64,000 nucleotides of DNA from Marsupella aquatica (taxonomy: Eukaryota > Marchantiophyta): assembly GCA_973895155.1 (NCBI GenBank), contig OZ316893.1:27032001-27096000 (forward strand), read 5' to 3'. Below are positions 10,560 through 23,110 of this stretch, piece after piece. A program made the position numbers and the translations under genes. Each line of letters begins with the position of its first letter. Position 1 is the first letter of the stretch. Below the pieces are notes generated by a model. That model searched no databases and had not been told where the DNA came from. It worked only from the letters and a program-made list of their open reading frames with translations.

Positions 10560-12640
10560 TTATGCCAACATTTCCGTATGACTCCTTGTGGATGGGGCCT
10601 GGTGTGTTCTTGTCCTTCCATATCTTCCAGCATACGACAACCCAAAATGTATGCCAAAGCTTCACCAGGATGTCTCATTCCTTTGGTAGAGACCCGGGTA
10701 GAGACTGGCCAACAAAGATGTGTGTTGGTTGTAGTTGGATGAGGTTCCCTCTAGAGAATGCACAGAGTTGTAGCACATAGTGAACCCACCTCCAGCTGAC
10801 CTATGACTAATTGCAGTTCCACATGCAATGGATGATATCTTCCTATTGGTCAGTGCCACATTTGGTTCACCAAGTGGTAGGATCAGTTGATGGTAGTCGT
10901 GGAAATTGCCAATGTTGTATTGCTGGTATTAGATCAGTTGCCGCAAGTAACAATCCTCGTTGGCCGCACAAAATGGTAACCCAGAGAGTTTGTGGGTTGA
11001 GCTGGCAATTCAATCTGATGGCCCATTTGCGTACCGCATTATGTAAAGTTCCAGGGAGTGGTCCTTGAATTGAGGGCAAATGGACAATGTTAGTATCAAG
11101 AAAACAAATTCCATCTTTCCATTCATATTGCAGGAGGTGGGCAAGCAATGTAGTGGGCCATCTGACTCTTTGCATGAGAGTGGGAGTCCAGACAGTTACT
11201 CTGACCATTGCCCTGTGCAACAGGAGGTTGGTCAGTGGGGCAGCAATCTCAGATTTGTAAAGGAGGTCGTTCTCCACCTTGAAAGTTTGTTGGGGTTGAG
11301 GTGTCATTGAACCATTGCCATTGGGTTGTGATGCAATTACGCTATACCTTGTATTCCCAGATGAGGAGTGTCCCACTTGATAAGACAGCTTCCATGAAAA
11401 TTGAGATTAGTTCTCTAGGTTTGCAGTGGAGTTTGATTTTTGGCACAATTCTGAGATTGGCAATGAGTTTACGATGTGCATATAGGAACAACTATGTGGT
11501 AGAATGTCCATTGGTCCATCTTCCCACTCAGTGAGATGTCCTCCCCCATCCACAACATCCTTCATGGTAAGAAAGCCAGCTCCCCTAATCTTCCTCTGTG
11601 TATTGGTTTCACACTTAGCAAGGTTAGCTTGGATGTGATTTAGATGTGGTTTCCACAATGGAAGGTCTCTCCATCTCTCAACATGCGCCAGGGGGGGGGG
11701 GGAGGTTGCAAATTCTTCTTTAGCACATTCCAACTAGTGCAAATATTGGTCCACACACAAGATCCGTTCTGCGGGAGTGTGTGGCATTGCAAAAAATCCA
11801 GGAAAAGTCCTCATCCCCCCATTTCTGCAAGGAGAGTTGCTTGATCTTGTGCTGTAGAATTTGAAGGAGGGGGTGTTCCCCTTCAGCCAACGCCCAAACA
11901 ATGAGGTTCCCAGCCAGTGCCCGAAATTGTGCTGCCAAAGAAATAAGCCCAAGGCCCCAGAACTTCTTTGGTTTGGTGATAGTGTTGAAGTCAACCCTGG
12001 ACAGAGCCTTCATATTTTGTCCTGCCCACACAAAGGTAGTCAGATCATCTTTTGGAGTGCAATTAGGTTCCGTTGCTGTCCAACCCACACTGTCAACATA
12101 TACCATAGGGTGCTCATGACTAAATGATTGGCCATCGTGACCCTTGCAATTAGTGACCCCAAGCTCCTTTGGACTGTGCCTAATCGGGATTCCAACTTCT
12201 CGGTCAAGGAGAGTACCATTTGTGCTTCCGATATGCCTTGAGCAATAGGGATGCCCAGGAGCTTGGCGGCAAAGGCATCAGTTTCCCATTGAATCATCCT
12301 GCTGAGTGCATCAATTGCTATAAGAAACAATAGAGGGGACAGCCGGCATCCTTGTCTTATCGAACAAGCCAGACCAAAAGGTGAAGTCATCCGCCTGTTG
12401 AGGAGAACGGCAGAAGATGTTGAGGCATGGGTGACTCTCAGAAAATTCAAGAGCATTTGCTGCAATCTCCCATAGAGCTCTTGGAATCCAGAACTATCAA
12501 CTTGTCTTGTCCTTCTCACACGTAGGCTGATACCTTCAGCAGTAGTCAGTCCACCCTCTTCTGTCCTAAGATCCATGAGGTGCTTGATCCCACAGCCAGG
12601 AACCGCTTGAGGTCAATCTGGCTTTAGTCCAAAAGTCTAG
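10560..12640 (-). mobile_element. Degenerate LINE retrotransposon (RT to zf-RVT)
   Basis: On the minus strand the order is that of a plant LINE pol. Reverse-transcriptase fingers/palm lie near 12.35 kb (SIRQGCRLSPLLFLIAIDAL). Connection/thumb lies at 12.1-12.3 kb (GRV-like VTMANHLVMSTLWYM; AGQNMKALSRVDF; FWGLGLISLAAQFRALAG). zf-RVT follows at 10.87-10.80 kb (KCGTDQ*EDIIHCMWNC) with a final Trp-rich helix near 10.6 kb (LWHTFWVVVCWKIW). Stops and frame changes interrupt it throughout. The FADD catalytic motif expected between SLLFLI...ISEAQMVLSL and TEKLESRL is absent, which implies an internal deletion. A run of 12 Gs sits at 11691-11702. No 5' region, ORF1 or poly-A end could be delimited. 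Confidence 0.75.
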
Positions 12641-14847
12641 AGTCTTTGAGATATAGCATCGTGGGCTGCTCAATAGTGTGCTGGTAGGGTACCATGACCG
12701 AAGGTGAAATTGAGATTCGTATTGATTTTGTGTCAGCCCCTCAGTCCTCTCAGAGTCAGTGAATTCTTCATATTCGTCTTAGGGCAAAGCAGATTGCTTT
12801 GTCGGACTTCCATATCTTCCGTTGTTTTTCCTGTGTACCACTTCCCTCTCCAACATCAACCTGGACAAATGTTTCATCCTGAGAGCTCGTGGTTGTTTTT
12901 CAGAGGGCAGCATTCCAAGGACCCCATCTCCCTTGGGCTCTGCAATAACATGCCAAACAATCAATGCCTTTTATAGGCCCCACAAAAATCTCTGATAGAC
13001 CTTCTCCAGCTTCTTGAATATATGTAAGACTCACCGCCAACCCAGCAGACTAGATGCCCACGGCAGGAGACCCATAGAAGGGAGGAGAAAACTGGAAGAA
13101 CTCCAGGAAGACCACAAGCCTGTGATCCAAAGAGCCAAAAAGCCTGAGAGTCCTTGATTCCAATTTTATGCACTTCTGGGATCATAATGTGGTAAGTTGA
13201 AATGGATCTCATCACAAGTTTGGATGTGATCTAGAGAGTGAATACCAAGTGTTTTATTTTATTAAGATTGACTGACGAGCCAGGTGATGAAAATCTTCAT
13301 TTCAAAGTAGTTTTTTTAGCTTTTCGTAGTGTTTGTCCAGTCTTTCCTTCCAGTGACCTTCCAGTGACACAAGGACCCAAATCACAAGGCAGCCCAAAGT
13401 AAAATCTAACCATGAGAGCTTCAGGGTTCGTCTGCAGTGTTAATTTCATCCTAGTCACATTTCTCTACTTCTTACCTTGCTTTTTGTCAAAAATATCCAT
13501 GAGATGTGGGGAGTTCGTCTACAGTGTTAATCTCATCCAGGGTACGTTTCTATACTTCTTACCCTGCTTTTTGTAGTGAAAATAAGAGCATTCCGACCCT
13601 GGACGTTGACGAGGAGATGTATACTTTACTTGCAACACGATTTTTTAATATTTAGGCTATCCTGATGAGTAATAAAGAACGAGACGCACAAGAAGCCCTT
13701 CAGATGCAGAGGTGGCATTCCGACTGGTAAACTGATATTCTGTACACCCAGAGAGTTCAACCTTCTGGTCAACCGTAGTTCAAGACGAACGAATGGGAAT
13801 GCTGATCAGGATAGAGAATAGTATGGGCCCAGACTGGGACCAAGGAGGATGCTGGTCAGGATGCGATGTGCTTTAAGTGGCGAGGCTGAGAAGACTGGAG
13901 AGGGGATACTCGAAAGGTCCCCAGATCACAATTAGAGGGTACGCTCCACTGTACACACGAGTCCGCCAAATGTGTGAATCACACCTTTGGACATTGAGGT
14001 GTTAGTCGTAAGAGATACCGAGTTCCTATTCTGCTCAACTAATTGATAATCAGTTCTCTCACAACGTTTCCCAATTTTGAGCACAAATGAATGCCCAGCT
14101 CCAACGAATGCAAGGACCAGCTCCGTCCGACAAACTACATGTGCCTGTGGAGCCTATTCGCGACCACCCACGCAAATTGGCCCATGCAGTGGACTGACGT
14201 TTGCATCATGATAAGAGGAGCGACGAATAAAACCAGTAGAAAAACTTTACAAAATTTTCCTTTTCTTATAATCACACTCTGAAACAAGGCACCCAACAAG
14301 CCTTGTTAGAGATAATCTAAAAAATTGAGCCCTTAATTACAACTGTCCAGATACCTACCTACCTAATGGAGTAAGCAATGTATAGCAGCGGAGCCAGCAA
14401 ATCAGGGCTGGTCATTCAGTGTATACAACAGAAAAATCCGATGCTCGACGTACTTCAGACTTGATGCACGCAGATCCGTGTAATGTCTTCTTTACAAGGA
14501 CCTCAGTCTTGAAACAAATGGGGACCGAAAACGAGGTCTCAGCTGCAGTCAACTGTTCCTGAGATGGCAAATCTCTATCGCCAACCTTTCCGAAGTAAAA
14601 CAGTCGCAGTATACTACAACATTCCACAGTTGGAATTGGAGTATCCTTGTGTAGAGCAGCACTGACCCACCACCACAGTGCAAACAATACGGCCCCCACT
14701 TGGTACAGCAATTCAGCCAGGAGTGGTTGACCGTTTTATAAGCCTGACAACCCAACTTGAATTCGGCAGCTCAGTTTAGTCTAAACTACCGACGGACCAC
14801 AAAGGATATCCCCCACAGATGACACGCTGGTCGCAATTACATTGAGC
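12641..14847. other. Spacer downstream of the kinesin gene
   Basis: No gene recognised. The 13.4-13.6 kb part has a loose direct repeat (TTCGTCTGCAGTGTTAAT near 13427; TTCGTCTACAGTGTTAAT near 13515, each followed by TTCT/TACTTCTTACC and TGCTTTTTGT). The segment immediately below 14848 would hold the kinesin 3' UTR. The open frames here lack any recognisable motif. Confidence 0.4.
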
Positions 14848-17800
14848 TCAACTCGTACTAAGACGTGAGTCGCCGTTACGGCTTCCCAGAGTTTGTCGCC
14901 GAGGCACACCTATTTCGCAGGCATTAACCTTTGCAGCGAAACGCAAGGAGCACAAAGATTCATTCAACGATTTGGAATCTGGAGATATGTTGACGAACAT
15001 AAGCGTCTTCGAATCTCCTCCTAAGCATGGCTGCCACAATTTTTCACAAATGAAAAGTTAGTGCCTGGATTAAAGGCAGTGTGTCGACTTGAGCGATTTC
15101 TATCAATGTTAACTAAAACAATAGATATGGAAACTCAACGGAGTATGCACCCCAAAAACTTACTTGTAGTAGATAAGTTAATTTCGAATTTCGATAAGGA
15201 ATATGCTGCTCCTTGTTACCAATGGCTAGTATCACGTCTCCGAGGCTCGACAAACTTTTGTTTATGGCCTGCACCGCAGATAAAAAAGAGATTTCAGGCC
15301 AACAAAGTAATAGTAAGAGTACCTGTGACCGAAATGTAGCAGCTTGGTTTACTCCACACTAAAAACTTCCACTCTAAATAGCATCTAGGAGTTCCGAGAA
15401 TCTCTGCCAAGTAGTTGCCATAAAAACTGTTCACGGTCAAACTACACCCGGGCATAACTTAGGCATTACCCAAACGCAAAGCAGTGGTGAGGGAATATGA
15501 TGAAGCTACCTGAGTTTCTTTAAGGCGATCACCAGTTGAACAACTACGAGAAAGACGCTCACTTCCAGCTAAATCGATTAGATTAAGAACTCCGTGAACC
15601 TGTTGCTCCGTGCTCTGCGTGAGATACACCCTTATACAGTTTAGATATAATATTTCAACAAAGCAATGTCTCAAGAATTCAAGGCCTCAGTCGAAAGGAC
15701 ACGACTAATTCAGACAGAATGTCATTTGAGCATAATGAATGACCAACCTCGTTCGTCCCGGATAATCTCAGTGTGAAGACACAGTGGCTGCGTGAGGATT
15801 GCTCATTCATAGCCGTTTTCCCAACCGACCTGATTGTACAAATGAAAAAGGTCACAACACTTTATTACTTCGTCCGCTAAGGTCATCTATATAACTAGTC
15901 TCGATGAGAAGCTAGTGTTGGGGTCTGTTGTCTAGAGTGAAGCCTCTAGACAGTGACTCTAGGGCACCACCAAGGAAAGAAGGATGTGATATCATGTATG
16001 TCAAAATGATGTTCGAGCATGATAATTTTTGTCATCGTTCATTTCTATTAACATTCAAAGAATGCGCATTCAGGCTCCCCTTTTAGCTTACAAACTCACA
16101 AATCTTGAGCCACGTAGAGACGAACTGGCTCACTAGTACCTGCTCTGAGAAGCTCGCTGGAGAAGCGAGGCCACCTCCTTCCAATTGCTCACGTCCACTA
16201 CAGTCAAATCGGAGACATTGGTGTTACCATTAAGGTCGTGTTTCACAATATACTGCTTTGCTGGAGTGCCGTTCTCGTTGCGTGCAGAATCGTCCTTGCT
16301 AGGACGCGCCAGAAGGTCTCTGATCGTTTCGTTGTAAATTTCCAGCATGGATGCCTGTGTAGAGCTTTGGAAGTCGGTTAGCTGGACGAGATATTCAAAT
16401 AATTCAACCGAACATGATACACCTCGCTGATGGATGGGTGTGATGCTCTGCGAGAAAGAAACTTAGAAAATTACCTGCATCCTAAAGCTCCAACCTTGCA
16501 AGGACATAGCTTGGCTGGTCTTGAATATTTGCTCTAGTGATCGAGGGATTACACCCCTCTGCTTCACATCCTGACTCCCCAACATGGTATGCGTCTTTCC
16601 GGATCCGGTTTGCCCGTATGCAAATATACAAACCTGCGTCAACGAGTCCGCCAGCATGAATTCCAGTTCAGTTACAGCAATAACAGCATGGTTGAGTCTG
16701 CTTGAAATTCATTGACCAGGATAGCCCCCCTTCTACTATATTTTGAAATATTCACCTTATATCCATCAAGTGCGCTCTGTACGAGCTGAGAGATCTCGAC
16801 AAATACGTCTTCCTGGGTTACTTCCGGTCCGAACACTTGATCAAAAGAGAACGTGTGTTTTTGACCTGTGATTGGGCCACCGAGATTCATCAGGACTGAA
16901 GAGATTTTCAATGACAGAAACTAACCTAGAGTACAACGAAGCACCCATGACAACTCAAGCCCACAATAGGAACTTTGCTTCAGCACCTTGTTCCGTGATG
17001 CTCAAAAGCACAAACTTAGTTGATGGGCTGATTCACAACGGCCAAAAATTTTTACAAACCTTGAGGTTGGACAAGCTCGATGCCACGCCCCGCAAATTCT
17101 GTTGACATGGGATACTGTATAACAGGTTCTGCAGCCCCGGCACTCTCATCGTCCGGCAAAAGAGGACGAACCCTGCAGAACACTCTGACATTTCCTTTGA
17201 GTTCCTGCAAGCGTTGTGTGAAACAGTCAGACCACGACAAGAGCCCCGTCCACGTAAATATCATTTGAATCCTTTTGCAAAGACGAACGCTCATTAAGAC
17301 CAGATACACCCATTTCTACGATCCGTCACAAATCAGATTAATAGAAATTGCTCTGTCGTAGATTAAGTACTTAGGAGGAACCTACCAGGATAGTATTATG
17401 GAGTTTCCGGCGCAATTCTTCTCCTTCATGAAGCTTGCCATCGGCTTCAATGAGACGCTGCTGCAAGTCCTCCATTCTCCCCTTGTACTCTAAGCCCTTG
17501 TTTTCGTTCTCTGATATTCGCCTCTCCGCCATCTGTTAAATGTATAGAACAGAGGTGATGAACAGAACAGGTGAAGTCGGAAGGAGACGCCAAAACGCAT
17601 GCATGATGCCAAATCTACCTAATACAACACATAAAGAGTTGATTGAATACAATTGGTAGTTAACCAAACCTTTAGCTTTTGCTGGGTGAATTCGAGTTGT
17701 TGCCGTAACACCTTCATTTGCTCACCCTGAGATTCGAATCCTTCCTGCAAAACGTTCAACTTCTCTCTCTAATTCAGAATTAGACAGAGATGATGTGTTA

Positions 17801-20800
17801 AGTCCCGTGAAAGAACATGAATTCGATCGATTTTCTTCGCACCTACGTTACAGCAGCTGAGCAACGGTTCTGGTTCATAGATTTTTCGGATTTTGGACTG
17901 CGCGAAAGTCACAAGACGTGTTTCAAGTAATACCTCCAGGGCCATGGCCTTACTGCTCAACAGATCAAGCTCAGCAGCAGATTTCCCCGTACACTCCTTA
18001 TATCTTGCATTTTCTGTAGACAGAGCGAGCAATTCAGCCGCCCTCTGCTCTCGGTCTTCAGAAATGCGATGAAGGTCGGAGCGCATCTTTTCGGCCTCCT
18101 CTTTCAGCTCCTTATTTTGCTTCAATTTCTCTTGCAGCGTGATCTGCAAATTAAAGCAACCCTTAGTCCAATTTGAACCATTGCACTGTTCAAATACGGG
18201 GAACGAGCACATCCTCAACAACCTGCAGAGTAGAGTCGCCGTAATCTCACTGACAATAATCAATACAACACCCGAAATGAACCCAAGCAAAAAAAGCCTG
18301 AGAACGGAACCCACGCCTGAGGAAACAACTGTCTTCTAATTTGAACGAGTACACCCGTTCAAATACGTGGGATCAACAATTTTCTTATTTTAAAGACATA
18401 TACAAGCCCACCGGCAACCATTGGCAAACTCCCACGCACTACTGAACGGGACAAAAAAAATCTGAAAGCTGAAACCCAACGATTCGTGAACCCAATGCCG
18501 CCAAAATCTTGAAGGGCACCAGGCCTTCATAATTCCCCAGGGGATTATTCAAAACAGTACCCTAAGCTCTTCGCGCATCCTCTCGGCTTCTTCTTTTCTC
18601 TCTGTATTCTCCTTCAGAGCTCCCTGCAATGCTTTCTGCACAATGCCCCAGTGCACTTCTTACTCCCACGCGCAGCCCAATCTATTTTCTCCTATCAATT
18701 GAGAAGAAACTCATCCTCTCCCCTGTTCCATTGGTCAGTAGGACGAGAACTTTTGCTCGCTGCTGTAATATCAAAAATCACTGAGGAATCTAGAATGTAC
18801 CTTAGTTGTGTCCAGCTGATCTTGGAGAGCAGATGTGTGACCACGAAGAGCACTCAACGTTTCCATGATTGCAGCTTTTTCCTTGAGAGTTCTAGATGTT
18901 GCCTCTGCGGCAATGGTAGCGTCACTCTGTAACTTGCTGTTATATTGTTGAAGGCTTGTGTTGTACTCCTGTAACCTTTTATTGATATCTTGTAAAGAGC
19001 CGACCTGCTGCGAAAGATTAGCCACTTCTTTATTGGTCTTCTCAAGTTCCTCAAGTAAACGAGACGTTTCTTTCTCCGCAGCTAGAATTGCCTCCGCATC
19101 TTTTGCTCGTGCCTTCTTCAAATTCTGTTCCAGAAAGTAAACCCGTTCGAAGTTGAATGAGAAGCGAGTATAAAATGAATATATCCACGTATCATCCTGG
19201 CATCAATTCCGATATGAGGGGTAAAGTTCGTGTAATGTACCTCATTGTCGACTTCGGTCTTGGCCAACTTGTCTTCCAACTGTTTGCACGTTTCCTTCAA
19301 TTTAGACATATCCTCCTCTAGCTCGTCTTTCTTCGCCTCTAAGATAGCCTCTGCGAAGCGAAGGCGTCGGAGTGTTACGGCTAGAGAATAGAGGGGACAG
19401 GCATGGTGGGGGTTACTAGAATATACAATGAATGAGACATACCAGATTGCTCACGGCTTTCCCGTTCCTCTTCTAACTGCCTCCGCAGTTCGTCTTTGTC
19501 GAACGTCAGAGACGTCTCGAGATCTTGAAATTGGCGGACGCACGCACGCAGTTTTTTGATGTAGTCCATCATCTGCTCGCTCTTCCCCTGTGAAAAGCAT
19601 TGTTCATCAATACCTCTACCGGGTAAAAATACACCTCCACGTAACCCTCGGACCTAACGAAGTTACCCAGACATAGTCATTGTGGAACGGAAGAGACTGA
19701 TCAGAGGGGGAGATTGTCCTCAACGGCTACAAAGAACTGCCCATCATACATTGCAGATGGACTTGCTCCTACAGCTGATTGACGACGTGGAACTAGTCGT
19801 TTAATTCGAAGACAAGAGCAGTCTACGAGGGACGATGAATGACGACGAATAAGGAAGACTTTCAGAACCGAGCAGTATACCTTGTAGTCAAACTTGTTTT
19901 TCCCCGTCATTTTCATGCTCAAAAGGGCTTCCACATCAACAGCGTTTACGTTGACAGGAACATCACCTTCCGCCCGGGCACCCCCCTTCCGGGGAGTGAG
20001 GCTAGTTGGAGTCCGCATTAGAGCAGAAGGACTAGAATCAGACCTCGAGTTCAATGCTAGAAATGCTTGCCGAACACGCGGCTTCAACTCAGACATGAGC
20101 CGCTTTTCGAGCTCCCGCCCCAACTTTCGCTTCTTGTCTGAGGGGACATCGTCGTAGTTCTCCTTCTGATACAACCATGTCCTTTCACCGTTACTCCAGA
20201 CCGCATTGAGTTACAGAAAGCACGTCTGGAGAAAACTCATCCGAGATTGGAGGAGGCTAACAGTGGAAACATAGGAAGAAACTGCCATCAACGAAGACTA
20301 CCCCACGACAGATCACCTCACCTCCCTATCCTGGACTACGTACGTCAGCACGAAAGATGCTACGCTGAGAAATTCAATCTCGTATAAGCTGTTGTCAACT
20401 GTCAAGACTCGCGTAGGAAGATACACAGAGCACGTGAAGTGATTGAACCACAAAATCCGACATAGGGCTGGCAGAAGTACGTGACTACTCCTCTTTGACA
20501 GCAAACGTATCGCGCAACTCCAATGCAGCTCACCTACACCTTGCTATATCTCTCATTCCCACGCCTCTCCCCTGGAACGGAAGCAAGGTAACGTTCGACC
20601 GATCTGCAATGTTCCTTCACCGCAAAGGAGGTACGGAAAGAACACAACACCAATGTAGCAGTCCCCGACCCCACCCAGAACTTTTCCAGGCTCTCCGAGC
20701 TCAGGAAAAAGACTCCATGCAACTATTGGACCACCATTATTATCTTATTCCATTGCCAGCAGCAAAAAGGTAGCCATTAACAAACCAGAGTCTACAGTAT

Positions 20801-20872
20801 CTCTCTACTCACACTCGACAAGTCCTTCTTCGGTGTCGCGGGTGCAGACTTGGACTTCGTGGTTGGCTTCAT
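14848..20872 (-). CDS. KIN14: Kinesin-14 (ATK/KatA-type C-terminal motor), 17 exons
   Basis: Minus-end-directed microtubule motor expected to act in spindle and cortical microtubule organisation. The exons, read downward, are 20872-20813, 20165-19881, 19587-19443, 19350-19241, 19124-18801, 18635-18561, 18143-17934, 17768-17670, 17532-17386, 17204-17060, 16895-16756, 16633-16475, 16354-16140, 15829-15748, 15614-15510, 15268-15164 and 15030-14848. All introns are GT-AG, all phases match, and the total is 862 codons plus stop. The layout is a basic Lys/Ser/Pro tail (1-115), a long coiled coil (about 120-480), the kinesin-14 neck [16 protein letters not shown] at 486, then the motor. Key motifs are the P-loop GQTGSGKT (587-594), switch I NEQSSRSH (713-720), switch II DLAGSER (746-752), and NSKLTYLLQ...GGDSKTLMF near the end. 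A short tail after the motor ends at TGA 14850-14848. ATK-type proteins are typically about 750-800 residues, so this copy is slightly long. The C-terminal motor with this neck excludes plus-end kinesins. Confidence 0.93.
15830..16139. repeat. Dispersed repeat copy inside kinesin-14 intron 13
   Basis: The intron carries TCTAGAGTGAAGCCTCTAGAC, then GATGTGATATCATGTATG and ATTAACATTCAAAGAATG. The same ordered landmarks, diverged, occur near 26230-26400 and 8640-8880. It does not disturb the splice sites. Confidence 0.45.
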
Positions 20873-21640
20873 TGCTCTTCTCCCCCCTCCCTCTTTCTAC
20901 CACTCTCCCCACAACGCCAACATCAATGCCCTCTCCTCCTCACCTCACCTCACCCCACCACCATCGCCCTTCTTCCTCTCTTCTTCTTCTCCTTCTACAA
21001 ACACCCCCTTCAAACTTCAGCTACTCCTGCCTCTGCCTGCATGCATCCCATTCAGCTCTTCCACACTCCTTTTGCTCTGTCGTCCATCACATTTGCCTTC
21101 ACCGGTCCTCGTCCCTCGCGCTTTCTCTCGCCACCCTGCCGATAGCGCAGCAGCAGCAAGTGCAGTGCTCTCAAAAGTTCCTTGCCTCCCTACTTCCCGG
21201 TCTCCGGTGTGAATGACAGTCAAAAGCTGCTACGCCCATCCTCTGCCCCCACTCTGCTCCTCTCGTCCCTTTGCTGCTCTGCTCTGCGCTGCCTTGCTTT
21301 GCTTTGCTGCTGTCCTCTGATCGCACTGACGGACTCGACTCCACCACTGCTGCAGCAGCTCAATCAATCAATCAAAGCTCTCTACTACTCCTCTCTCTGT
21401 TCCCCAAGCTCCATCAAAGCTCTCGTCTCGCTCGTTGGCGAAGAGAGTGATGGCCGACAGAACACGAGAGAGCGCGGGACATAGACTCGTAGAGTCGAAG
21501 CGACGAGACGAGAAGAGAAGAGAAGAGAAGAGACGGGCGACCTCAGGAAAGTAAACCACGGTAACAGGGCAGCCAACCAGCGAGCCCCGTTTCCCAAAAT
21601 TCAAAATCCATACTCGCCGAAAGACCGCTAACGGTCATCA
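20873..21640 (-). promoter_or_regulatory. Probable 5' UTR/promoter region of the kinesin-14 gene
   Basis: Directly upstream of the kinesin start codon, the plus strand is rich in C and T (CTTCTTCCTCTC-type runs at 20930-21000). The transcribed strand is therefore GA-rich in this leader. Long open frames here result from low stop density in the CT/GA tract and carry no domain. No TATA box could be chosen with confidence; the region ends where repeats begin near 21640. Confidence 0.4.
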
Positions 21641-23110
21641 CCCTCTAATCTCGCCTCGGCCCACGGCCATGCGGGGACAAGCCAAAGGCCCCACGGTCAG
21701 ATCCTCACCGGCGATTCCGACCGGTGGTGACCGGTAAATGACACCAGTGCACCTGCGGTCCTCTGGTGTGGTCTGATTTGCAAATAAATAATAGGGGGTC
21801 GCAGACACCCGGTTGTTGTGGGCTGATTTGGAAATAAATAATAGGGGGTCCCAAACATCCCCTGGGGCGGGCATGTTTTTGCTGCCCTTGTTAGGTTTGG
21901 GACTGGTGTAGGGATTACATGTGCAATACTCCGGAAGGGTGGAAGGGTGGCCTGCACAGTAAGGCTGCAGGATTTGACGGTTGCCCATGGCGAGGGCTTG
22001 GAGAGTGTGCCCGTGGGAGCACTTTTGGTATTTTGCCCCTTCCAGCAAGCCTTTGTCTAGAGGAAATATTTGAGACACCCCGATAGAATGTCTCAGGGCT
22101 TCATCATCATGGGTGATGGCTTTTCCCTCTAATCTTGCATGCCCATGTGAGGGCAAGCCAAAGGCCCCACAATCAGATACTCACTAGCCATTCCAACAGG
22201 TGGTGACAGGTTAAAGGCAGTAGTGCCCTGTGGCCTTCTATTCTGGTCTAATTTTTTAATACAGTTATTTAATTACATTGTCACTAAAGATGTTTGAATT
22301 TACAATATTACCATAGTTTTTTTTATATTTACAAAAATGTCATGGTTTTGTTACCCTTGGGTTACCTTGGTAAACTTGTCATACATATAGGAAAAAGTGG
22401 CATTTTATAAATACAAAAAAAGCAGTGGCAGCATTGTCAATTAGAACAACTTTAGTGGCAAGTACTTAAAAGCTGTTTGTAAATAATAACAAGGAGTCTC
22501 AATCTGAAAGGTGCAAAAAGATCCCTAGCACAAAATATGAGTTACAGACTTCCGTCAGGACAACCTTTGCAAGTCGGCCACTTAAACTTCCATGAAAACC
22601 TGTGTGACCTATGACCAGAGAGAAAACCAAGAGGTTTCAAATGTTCTATAGAGCATCTCAAAGTTTCATTCTTATGAGTGATGGCTTTTGACCATCCCTC
22701 AAATCTCCTCTCAAATGAATGCCCAAGCCAGGGCGAGGCAAAGGCCGCATGGTCAGACCGGTGGTGACCGGTGAAAGACTGTAGTGTGCCTTTGGTCTCT
22801 TCTGTTTTGGTCTGATTTGCAAATAAATAATAGACCATCTCAAAGCTTTGTCGTTATTGGTGATGGCTTTTGGCCATCCCTCTAATGTCTCCTCAATGTA
22901 TACCCATGTGAGCAGGGGGGGGGGGGGGGGGGGCAAGTCTTTGCTGGCTATTCTGATCGGTGAAGAGCAGCCCGGAGAGCAGTAAAAGGCAGCAGTGCAC
23001 CTGTGTCCTCATTATGGTCTGATTTGTAAAATAATTGGGTGTCTAATTGTTATGGGTGATGGCTTTTATGGCAGCTTCATCTTTATTGGTGATGCATGGC
23101 TTTTGGCCAC
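21640..23110. repeat. Cluster of diverged direct repeats
   Basis: Landmarks recur in the same order several times: TGATGGCTTTT(G/C)CC(A/C)TC (near 22112, 22678, 22860, 23048), AAGCCAAAGGCC-like (21673, 22154, 22733), GGTGGTGACCGGT-like (21723, 22199, 22762) and TCTGATTTGCAAATAAATAATA (21774, 22810). A shorter 57-bp direct duplication around AAATAAATAATAGGGGGTC lies at 21781-21850. A 19-G run lies at 22915-22933. The pattern looks like an old tandem array with copies truncated or rearranged; no coding capacity is recognised. Confidence 0.6.
22250..22470. repeat. Dispersed repeat, copy shared with 31.38-31.6 kb
   Basis: The order CATTGTCACTAAA, ATTTACAA(T)ATT(A)CCA, TATATTTACAAAAATGTCATGG, GTTACC is found again, diverged, at about 31400-31560. 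The downstream AGTGGCAAGTACTTAAAAGCTG resembles the minisatellite unit at 38.7-39.3 kb. This suggests that one repeat family occupies both loci. Confidence 0.45.

Noticed and set aside
20833-21216. Serine/proline-rich proteins on the plus strand upstream of the kinesin start
   Set aside because: They arise from a CT-rich tract that lacks stops in several frames at once, and no domain or transcript signal supports them.
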